Origin: Actinomycetota bacterium
Lineage (GTDB): Bacteria > Actinomycetota > Actinomycetes > Mycobacteriales > Pseudonocardiaceae
Direction of reading: 5' to 3'
Assembly (NCBI GenBank): GCA_021324675.1
Contig: JAJPIR010000117.1
Span: 1-32,033 of the forward strand
Length of the DNA stretch: 32,033 nucleotides
Position numbers and translations under genes: made by a program. Shown piece by piece: positions 8,003 to 13,700 of this stretch (the first letter of the stretch is position 1; each line of letters begins with the position of its first letter). The notes below the pieces were generated by a model. That model was not told where the DNA came from and searched no databases. It worked only from the letters and a program-made list of their open reading frames with translations.

Positions 8003-8252
8003 TCAGCAGTTGACATCGGTTGTCGCTGAACAAGCGTCTATGCGCGCTGCCAACCGACGCTTGGACTCAGCAAGCACGTGGGCATAGATCATCATCGTGA
8101 GGTGGGATGTTCATCGTGAGGTGGGTGGAACTGGGACCGAGCAGCTCCGTGACTTCCCTGCCGGAGACAGCATGAACCAGCAACAGGCTTGCGCAGGTGT
8201 ACCTGAGGTCATGAACCCGAGACGGGTTGATCGCGGCTGCTTGAGAAGCCAC
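8003..8252 (-). pseudogene. Tyrosine recombinase/integrase C-terminal fragment, frameshifted
   Basis: Minus-strand reading from about 8252 gives a clear phage-type integrase C-terminal domain: VHDLRYTCASLLL (the H-x-x-R box, with Tyr replacing the usual His after the Arg) and REVTELLGPSSTHLTMN. The reading then goes out of register and stops at 8067. A 19-bp imperfect tandem duplication (8092-8110 and 8111-8129, first 15 bases identical) lies exactly there. Removing one copy restores LTMMIYAHVLAESKRRL and runs to a TGA at 8003-8005, placing the catalytic tyrosine in IYAHV. The N-terminal two thirds are missing; upstream the frame is low-complexity Pro/Met. Such enzymes insert elements at tRNA 3' ends, and this one lies 47 bases from tRNA-Gln, as expected. 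Confidence 0.85.
8092..8129. repeat. 19-bp tandem duplication inside the integrase remnant
   Basis: Two adjacent 19-base units share their first 15 bases (TCATCGTGAGGTGGG) and differ in the last four. Nineteen is not a multiple of three, so the duplication shifts the reading frame of the integrase. Confidence 0.9.
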
Positions 8253-8452
8253 GTAAGGACTTGTTAATGCTGGTGTCGGAACCGGCATGGGCATCGGCAT
8301 GGAGCGGTGGTGGGCCAGGTGTGGGTGTCGGGCCCGGCGTCACTACGGCATCCTTGCGGATCTCGACGTCATGGTCGGGGAATCCCATAGACTTTCACTG
8401 TCCCCATACGTAGCGCTGTATACGGATGGTAGATCGCTGGCAGGGGGTTAAT

Positions 8453-8563
8453 GTGCGGCGCGCAAAGCGAGTTCTGCTGGGTGTTGCGGTGTTGACCTGG
8501 TGTTGGTTTCTCCGCGATTGGATCCTGCTGACAGCCCAGCAGTGGTGGCGTAGGAGACACTAA
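8453..8563 (+). CDS. Possible 36-residue single-pass membrane peptide
   Basis: A GTG with GGGGG six bases upstream opens a 36-codon frame. It encodes a basic start (MRRAKR), one hydrophobic helix rich in Val, Leu and Trp (about 7-28) and a basic end (WWRRRH). A perfect 8-bp hairpin, ATCCGGTG (8600-8607) / CACCGGAT (8615-8622), lies 36 bases downstream and could act as a terminator. The positive-inside pattern with flanking Arg clusters is what a real small membrane protein would show, but the frame is too short to exclude chance. No family is recognised, and there is no neighbour that would hint at function. Confidence 0.3.
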   Translation: MRRAKRVLLGVAVLTWCWFLRDWILLTAQQWWRRRH

Positions 8564-8838
8564 CTACGAGGTGTTCTCAAGCGTTTCTGCGGCTGCCTGA
8601 TCCGGTGCCTACACCACCGGATGAGCACAACCCTGCCTAGAGTTACCTACGACAGCTCGATCAGATGATCTGTGAACCGTGATGGGCTCAGACGTCCCCC
8701 TCGCCACATGTTTGATCGCCCCTGCGCCCTGCCATCACTGCCTGACTCTGTAAACCGCATTTCGCGTCTAGTTCCAGATGACGACAGCAGTTTTCGCGTC
8801 AGCCGATGGGTGACGGTGCCCAGCCATTTTGTGATTGG

Positions 8839-8873
8839 TGGTCTGACCATAGACCTTTTGCTGGTCGGACCAG
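8839..8873. promoter_or_regulatory. Pair of FadR/GntR-type palindromic operators
   Basis: Two perfect palindromes share the core TGGTC-N-GACCA: TGGTCTGACCA (8839-8849) and CTGGTCGGACCAG (8861-8873). Both fit the T-N-G-T-N3-A-C-N-A consensus of FadR-subfamily GntR repressors. Their centres are 23 bp apart, about two helical turns, so dimers would bind the same DNA face. TATAGA at 8885-8890, a possible -10, follows, so the second operator would cover the -35 region. The next plus-strand gene is the lipoprotein at 9069. No GntR gene is in the window. Confidence 0.55.
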
Positions 8874-9068
8874 ACCATCACCTGTATAGATCGACCACCT
8901 GACATGGGCCGACATCACCGCGCCGACCAGCCGGTACGCGAGACGCCATGACGGTCACCAGCTCGCGACGACGCACCGCAGCACCGGTAATGCACCTGCC
9001 GGCCATGCAGACATCGCAACAGCATCACAGTGGCGCATCGCGAGACCCGTTGGGGCGTTGTTGCCAGC

Positions 9069-9761
9069 ATGAGACTCCCCAAGGGCAGCTTGATCATGGT
9101 CAGTGGTTTGATCGTGCTGCTCGCCGGCTGCACCAGCGGTAACGGCACCTCGGCCCCGGCCGTCACATCAGCTATCGCCACGCCTCCCGCACCAGGGGCG
9201 GCGACCTCGCCGGACGCCAACGGCGGCACTGACTCGTCATCAAACAGCAGCACGTACTCATCTGGAACTAGCACATCCGACTCGGGTTCCTCGCCCAGTC
9301 CCGCGAACGCGCCGTCCCCCATGAACGCGCCCGCTGCCGCGAACGCGCCTGGTTCCGGGAATGCGCCTGACCCCATGAACCCGCCTGGTCCCGCGGATGC
9401 GCCTGCCACCGGCGCTGGGCCTGCCGGCATGCCAGACCGTGATCACCACGCGCCGCAGCCTGGGCTTAACTGGCGCCTACAGGATCAACAGCCGCAGGAT
9501 CAGCACCCCCAGGATCAACACCCGCAAGACCAACATCCCCAGGATCAACACCCGCAAGACCAACATCCCCAGGATCAACATCCCCAGGACCGACACCCAC
9601 AAGACCAACGTCCCGGGGACCAACACCCACAAGATCAGCACTCACAGCCGCTGGCACCGGGGAACCACAACAACCCTGCCCCTGCCCAGCGCTGCCAGCA
9701 GAATCCTCTCCTGACAGCGTGTGAGCCCCTACCTGGACCCGCGCACCACTCGTTGGGCTGA
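9069..9761 (+). CDS. Repeat-rich secreted lipoprotein with PQDQH pentapeptide repeats
   Basis: A 230-residue protein starting with a lipoprotein signal peptide (MRLPKG, a hydrophobic core and lipobox LLAGC with Cys21), so it should be lipidated and anchored outside the membrane. After a Ser/Thr/Gly/Ala-rich stretch come about seven degenerate six-residue units of the type P-x-P-x-N-A (about 78-118). About eleven five-residue units QDQHP with minor changes follow (about 137-192), then a short tail with a Cys pair. The pentapeptides are encoded by 15-bp repeats, including a perfect 30-bp tandem duplication. Such regions act as extended wall-spanning stalks or low-affinity metal/polyanion binders; the many His and Asp residues are compatible with metal binding, but this is speculation. 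The frame is open from GTG 9030; ATG 9069 gives the proper signal peptide. Confidence 0.75.
   Translation: MRLPKGSLIMVSGLIVLLAGCTSGNGTSAPAVTSAIATPPAPGAATSPDANGGTDSSSNSSTYSSGTSTSDSGSSPSPANAPSPMNAPAAANAPGSGNAPDPMNPPGPADAPATGAGPAGMPDRDHHAPQPGLNWRLQDQQPQDQHPQDQHPQDQHPQDQHPQDQHPQDQHPQDRHPQDQRPGDQHPQDQHSQPLAPGNHNNPAPAQRCQQNPLLTACEPLPGPAHHSLG
9480..9650 (+). repeat. 15-bp/30-bp tandem repeats inside the lipoprotein gene
   Basis: About eleven 15-bp units encode QDQHP. The 30 bases at 9511-9540 are repeated without change at 9541-9570. All units keep the reading frame, so the number of pentapeptides may vary between strains by slippage or recombination. Confidence 0.9.
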
Positions 9762-9768
9762 CTCGTCC

Positions 9769-9782
9769 GGCCGTGGTCGGCC
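9769..9782 (+). terminator. Weak stem-loop after the lipoprotein gene
   Basis: A GGCCG-TGGT-CGGCC hairpin (5-bp stem, 4-base loop) lies eight bases after the lipoprotein stop. There is no T-run. Confidence 0.3.
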
Positions 9783-9940
9783 ATCGGCATCTTGGAGCCG
9801 ATCTCGGTCGTAGGCACTCGTGCCTTATCGACACAGATATCAGTCGAGGAGTTGGCCCGGCCGGGGAGCGGGTCGCCCGGGTCTGATGGACACGTTTTGT
9901 CGGTTACGCCTGCTGAGGCTGCGGGAAGCCCCGGACGAAA

Positions 9941-10273
9941 CTATGCCTGCTGCCTAAGGCCGAGAACATTGCCGTTGACGTCCTTGATTTGAGCCACCAA
10001 CAATCCGCCGCCGACATCCTTTGGTTCCTGTACAATGTCCGCGCCAGCCTCTTTCAGCGAAGCAAGTTCACTCTCGATGTCATCAACGTCTACGTATCCG
10101 ATTGGGCCAACTTTTCCGTTCGGATCCAGCCCCACCTCTTGGGCGCCAACCCTGTAGCCAATGTAATACGGCCCATCCACGTAAGGCTCCACACCCAAGA
10201 ATTGAGTGTAAATCCGTTTGGCTTTATCCGCATCTTTCACCGGATACACGATCAAATCAATGCTTTTTGCCAT
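9941..10273 (-). CDS. VOC-superfamily (glyoxalase/bleomycin-resistance type) protein
   Basis: A 110-residue protein with the beta-alpha-beta-beta-beta repeat of the vicinal-oxygen-chelate fold in its sequence pattern: DLIVYPVKDADKAKRIYTQFLG, later GYVDVDDIESELASLKEAGA, and the closing QIKDVNGNVLGLRQ. It resembles the small stand-alone VOC proteins often annotated as glyoxalase/dioxygenase. The usual metal ligands are not obvious, so the reaction is unknown. ATG 10273 is chosen over 10291 because AAGGAG lies six bases ahead of it. Its codons (AAA, ATT, TAT) and lower GC differ sharply from the core genes, which suggests recent transfer from a lower-GC donor. It lies directly beside an IS3 remnant. 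Confidence 0.85.
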   Translation of the reverse strand: MAKSIDLIVYPVKDADKAKRIYTQFLGVEPYVDGPYYIGYRVGAQEVGLDPNGKVGPIGYVDVDDIESELASLKEAGADIVQEPKDVGGGLLVAQIKDVNGNVLGLRQQA

Positions 10274-10320
10274 GCGAGGCTCCTTATTCAATCGTTTATC
10301 TACCGGGCGCAGTCAGCTGC

Positions 10321-10905
10321 TTATCGAAACGGTGATGCCGCCTGGACGGCCTGTTGCTGCTCGGTAAGCAGAGCTTCATACTCGACGGGAGGCATGTAGT
10401 TCAGCGATGAATGCATGCGCTGGCAATTGTAGAAGACCTCAATGACCTCCACCACGGCGGTCGGGCCTGAGCCCCGAGTTGGCCGGGGATGGCAGTCGAT
10501 GAGCGAGAGCTTCAAGGTGGTGAACCACGATCCGGCCACCGCGTCGTCCCAGCACTGCTGGGGAAGGGACCGGGACTGGTTGATGTGGTGCTCGGCTAAG
10601 AGGGCGGCGAAGTCCCCGGCCGGGTGGATACCCTTGCGGCACGAGGCTGCATGCACCGGGGCAAGCCATAGGTCTGGCGGGACTCGTCGTAGACGCCCTG
10701 GATCCTTGCCAGCTGGGCGCCTGCCGGTACCCGGGCCGGAGGTTCGCGGCGGTGCCATTGATGGAGGGCAGATGTGGAAACCTCCATGAGGGCCGGGCCA
10801 GATCCTCCCGTTCGACGGTGGTCAGCCCGCCGGAGCGGCGCCCGTCGTCCATATCAGCCTGCTTTGTCCCATGATCGAAGCGCCGTCTCGATCAGGTCAT
10901 TCTCG
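10321..10905 (-). pseudogene. IS3-family transposase remnant (orfA end plus orfB, multiply disrupted)
   Basis: Three minus-strand frames together give pieces of one IS3 element. First, the end of OrfA is GGLTTVEREDLAR (about 10820). Next, the start of OrfB reads MEVSTSALHQWHRREPPAR through SRQTYGLPR (about 10787-10680), with a frame change to PVHAASCRKGI. Finally the OrfB C-terminus starts at DFAALLAEHHINQS (about 10614) and ends with the family signature E-V-F-Y-N-x-x-R-x-H-S-S-L-N-Y. Roughly the central catalytic third of OrfB, with the first two acidic residues, is deleted, and the last catalytic Glu (normally in the AVAES motif) reads Gly in AVAGS. It cannot make active transposase. No terminal inverted repeats could be paired. 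Confidence 0.85.
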
Positions 10906-11083
10906 AGACACCGAGCTCACAGTGTTGCTGGGCTTGCGGAGCAGCTTGGCCATCCGGGCCCTCAAATTCGGGAGTGCAGACCGCCGGGGACTGGGGCTCC
11001 TTGTTCGCCTCCTCGAATGCTGTCGCCGGCAGACCAGGAATCTCCTGCCGTTGGGTGATCCGCGCCTTCCTCTCCTCGGTTCC

Positions 11084-11128
11084 CATCACACCGGGGTTCG
11101 CATCACACCGGGGTTCGCATCACACCGG
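11084..11128. repeat. 17-bp tandem repeat, about 2.6 copies
   Basis: The unit CATCACACCGGGGTTCG occurs at 11084-11100 and 11101-11117 without change, followed by a partial copy to 11128. It is non-coding as far as visible, between the IS3 remnant and the next small gene. Confidence 0.9.
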
Positions 11129-11168
11129 CAAAATGAGGCGCCGAACCTAAGCCAGCGATCTGTACTAG

Positions 11169-11199
11169 TCGGGTATGTCGGGTATGATTAGAGCATACC
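11169..11199 (+). promoter_or_regulatory. Possible promoter with 9-bp direct repeat ahead of the small Gly/Tyr gene
   Basis: TCGGGTATG is repeated directly (11169-11177, 11178-11186). The second copy runs into TATGAT (11183-11188), a good -10 match, and GGTATG (11181-11186) / CATACC (11194-11199) form an inverted repeat over it. No clear -35 is seen. The small gene starts 79 bases after the possible -10. Confidence 0.35.
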
Positions 11200-11266
11200 T
11201 GATTGCGTGCTATGGGCCAGTTTAGCCGGCGCCGTGCCCGCTTGGCCCTGCTGGTGGGAGGCCACC

Positions 11267-11461
11267 ATGGCCAATCGTGGCTGGAAAGACGGTTATCAAG
11301 ACGGACACCGATGTGGTTTCGAGGATGGTTCCAGTACGGGATTACAGTTCGCTACACACGACACCGGCGACGAAGACTACGACCGGGGCTACAGCGAAGG
11401 ATATAGCGCGGGCTTCGAGATGGGGTGTGAACAACGCCGCCGGATAGAGAATGGTATGTAA
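11267..11461 (+). CDS. Small protein with repeated G-[YWF]-x-x-G motifs
   Basis: A 64-residue protein starting at an ATG with GGGAGG five bases upstream; the open frame begins earlier (11207) but lacks such a site. It consists of two clusters of glycine-aromatic repeats, GWKDGYQDGHRCGFEDG near the start and DRGYSEGYSAGFEMG near the end, separated by an acidic linker. There is no signal peptide or membrane helix. The period of about four residues would place the aromatic residues on one face of a helix or in an extended repeat. I recognise no family. It lies alone in the island. Confidence 0.55.
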   Translation: MANRGWKDGYQDGHRCGFEDGSSTGLQFATHDTGDEDYDRGYSEGYSAGFEMGCEQRRRIENGM

Positions 11462-11870
11462 GCCCAGATGCTTGCCGTTTGAATCCTATGCTACTGGATA
11501 GGCAGCACGATCCCGATCAGGCTCCAAGGCAAGTCCCTGTCGGCGCACAAACGCCACCCGCTACCGAAGGCGTTCTACTCAGTGGCGCCGAGCCGCAGAA
11601 GATTCCAGGATTTAAGTCAACGCCATGCGCTTTCCAGAGGGCACCTTGACTCCAGAAGGCCCAACTTGGCCTGAGCCTTGTGGATCATCACGTAGTTCAC
11701 CCATCCCGCCAAGCCCAGCCCGTCGGAGAGGGCCGCTGACTCCACGGGACAGGGCGCGCACATACAAGTCGGCAGACCTTGCCGACAGTCGCTTCCCTGA
11801 AGTCGAACAGAATCGCTGCGTTTGCCGCGGGATGTTGTGGGGAAGTCCCCGCCGCAGAAGGGAGCGCGAC
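11462..11870. other. Gene-poor stretch
   Basis: I see no convincing gene in these 409 bases. A minus-strand frame ending at 11617 contains a mildly hydrophobic stretch (GLGLAGWVNYVMIHKAQAKL) that might be a decayed coding fragment, but it matches no family I can name. Confidence 0.4.
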
Positions 11871-12056
11871 ATGGCCGCCAACGCACACAACACCGACGCC
11901 AAGCCCGACAACCTCGTTGGGGTGCCGGAACCGCAACCGCCTAAGGGCGGTCCCGAGGCGGATCCCAATATGCCTGACCCGGCCGATGTGACCCCCGGGC
12001 TCGGCGGAACGTCGGACACCCGGCCACCTTCGGAGACTGAAGACGACGACCGATAG
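11871..12056 (+). CDS. Small acidic proline-rich protein
   Basis: A 61-residue protein starting at an ATG preceded by AAGGGAG at six bases. The open frame starts earlier at 11625, but that part is Arg/Pro/Ser-rich and lacks a ribosome binding site. The protein is hydrophilic throughout, rich in Pro, Asp, Glu, Gly and Asn, and ends in TEDDDR, so it is probably disordered. It has no domain, signal peptide or membrane segment. The good start site is the main reason to accept it. Function is unknown. Confidence 0.5.
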   Translation: MAANAHNTDAKPDNLVGVPEPQPPKGGPEADPNMPDPADVTPGLGGTSDTRPPSETEDDDR

Positions 12057-12477
12057 CCGTACCGATGCCTTCCGTCGAAGGGATTCGCCTCAGCGCGGTT
12101 ACCTTGCTTGATGATCATTTCCTCACCGTCTCCCACCGCCGACCGTGCCCTCGCCTCTTCGGCTACCCCGCTGTTGAGCCGTGACCGGCACGGGTTACCG
12201 CGCCGTGGTTGTCATGCCACCGATAGGAGTCAGCGGCGAAGTTTCCGGCGTGCTGCCGTTTCACCACCGCGCTCCGCCTGGGGATCCGACGCGGCCCAGA
12301 TTGCCGCGTACAGCGCCGCCCAGGCGCTGAGGCGGCAGTCCCTGGGCCGCCTAACCCCTATGCCTGCCCGGATAGCTTGGGAGCGAACTGCTCACCATCG
12401 GCGATCGGGCCAGGAACCCTCCCCCAAGACATGCGCTGCCCTCCCCTATTCGTCCAATTGATCGTAACACTTCAAGG
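12057..12477. other. Gene-poor stretch
   Basis: There is no convincing gene. A plus-strand frame at 12108-12461 is Arg/Ser/Ala-rich without any recognisable motif or ribosome binding site. Confidence 0.4.
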
Positions 12478-12657
12478 GACCTGACCAAGAAGTTTGGGCA
12501 AATCGCGCGGTAGCATCCACAGGAGACCCAGCAAGTCCTCAACAAGGCGGAGCAGATCATTGACGAAAAGACGGGCGGGAAGCATTCAGAGCAACTGGGC
12601 AAGGGCGCCGAGCGGTTGAAGCAGCACCTTGACGAGCAAGGACCTCCGCAGCAATAA
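12478..12657 (+). pseudogene. MT0933-like antitoxin remnant with an in-frame amber codon
   Basis: The frame reads DLTKKFGQIAR-stop-HPQETQQVLNK and then EQIIDEKTGGKHSEQLGKG..LKQHLD before a TAA at 12655. The I-D-E-K-T-G-G-K core followed by a Lys-rich helix is the hallmark of the MT0933-type antitoxin family. A TAG at 12511-12513 interrupts it where the family has a polar residue (CAG to TAG would explain it), and no start codon in this frame is visible upstream. It therefore appears inactive unless translation starts downstream at a non-standard codon. No toxin gene is next to it. Confidence 0.65.
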
Positions 12658-12811
12658 CTCTAGTTTGATTCCTCGCGGCTGGGCCGAGTAAATTGTTTAG
12701 CCAGATTCGCAGCCGGCGACGTGGATCCGGGTTGCCATTCTCTTGTTGGCTCATGAGCAAGAAACCATCTCGTCGAGAACTCGTCAAGAAGCTGCGCGTA
12801 CCGACCGAAGC

Positions 12812-13045
12812 TCAGTCGTCGTCCGAGGGGCGAGGTGCCCCTACCCGATACTCCCATGGCGACCCATGGCAGCGAGGGCACGGCCTGCGCACATCCCGAC
12901 CCGACCACCATGTGGTGCTCCGGAAATGCCCCGCACCATGGCAGCGCGTGCAGCCTTTCTGCGGCCACCAATAGACACGACCGAGGTGCCAAATAATCCA
13001 ACCCACGATTAATAACCACACAATCTGGGTAACGAGGTGACTCAT
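12812..13045 (-). CDS. Small membrane protein with a C-x-x-C-H-G-x-G zinc-ribbon-like domain
   Basis: A 77-residue protein. One N-terminal membrane helix (about residues 4-24: MSHLVTQIVWLLIVGWIIWHL) is followed by two C-x-x-C-H-G motifs, CTRCHGAG (about 33-40) and CPRCHGSP (about 57-64). They resemble half of a DnaJ-type zinc centre and would form one zinc site facing the cytoplasm. Short proteins of this shape occur in actinobacterial mobile elements (my recollection of the families, not a search). ATG 13045 is preferred to 13069 because GGAAAGG lies upstream at about nine bases and the protein then begins with the helix. Function is unknown. Confidence 0.65.
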   Translation of the reverse strand: MSHLVTQIVWLLIVGWIIWHLGRVYWWPQKGCTRCHGAGHFRSTTWWSGRDVRRPCPRCHGSPWEYRVGAPRPSDDD

Positions 13046-13700
13046 CTCACTCAACCTTTCCGCGCCCACCTATACGGCTGCTTTCGCAGTTTTCACAGAG
13101 GCTGAGCGGTCACACCCAGCACATGGCCAATGAGACCCGGGGCCGGCTGCACCCTGCGCGACGACGAGAGCCGTCGAATGGTTATGCACGTCACCGGGCT
13201 GTGGCGGACAAACTCTTCCATGCCACGTCTACAATCGCCGCCATCCACCTAAACTTCCGCGCGGCGTGTCCGATTATTCTTTAAACCCGTTGCCCTTAGG
13301 TCCGGCAGACCACCACCGGCGCCGCTGGTTCGCGTCCTCCCATGACGTCTCGAGCACTGCTCGACCCTGCGCAAACAGAGTAGCTACCGATACTGACTGT
13401 AACAAGATCGCGAAAAGCGTGCATCGTTTTTTAGCCCGCCAGGGCACGCATGCCACAAATGGCACATTGTCGTGATCAACTGATGACCCACCGTGCCTGC
13501 ACAGGCTTGCTCGACGCGCACAGAATCTGATGGTGCAGCCACGGCAGTCAAAGAGATACTAAAATGGTTTCTCCATGCGGCCAGACGGGCACAGAAGGTG
13601 AGCGAAACAGTGAGACGTGTTCGATTCCTGACATATGGTCAGGATGCAGACCTTTTTGGGTAGTCTTGGCGTTTCAGGCGATAATTACATATCAGGGTTT
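13046..13700. other. Gene-poor stretch, partly AT-rich
   Basis: There is no convincing gene in 655 bases. A CCTGAC-ATATG-GTCAGG hairpin (13627-13643) is followed by TTTTT about nine bases later on the plus strand, but no plus-strand gene ends nearby. Confidence 0.4.

Larger units (their letters stand above)
8253..9068. other. Gene-poor island segment with operator pair
   Basis: Apart from the possible 36-residue peptide and the operator pair at 8839-8873, I see no convincing gene. Overlapping frames on both strands (for example 8369-8560 minus, 8647-8850 minus and 8672-8902 plus) have no recognisable domain and no clear ribosome binding sites. Confidence 0.5.

Noticed and set aside
8647-8850. 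67-residue minus-strand frame starting inside the operator palindrome
   Set aside because: It has no ribosome binding site or recognisable domain; it is Arg/Ser-rich and competes with a plus-strand frame of equal quality.
8915-9430. 171-residue minus-strand frame rich in Gly, Ala and Phe
   Set aside because: It is the reverse of the lipoprotein gene repeats; the plus strand has a lipobox and a sensible start.
9480-9650. CRISPR-like array from regular short repeats
   Set aside because: Units are contiguous 15-bp coding repeats without spacers, in frame with the lipoprotein.
12660-13019. 119-residue minus-strand frame
   Set aside because: It overlaps the small zinc-site protein almost completely in another frame and shows no family features.
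13266-13475. 69-residue plus-strand frame
   Set aside because: It has no ribosome binding site, no motif, and mixed composition like the surrounding non-coding DNA.
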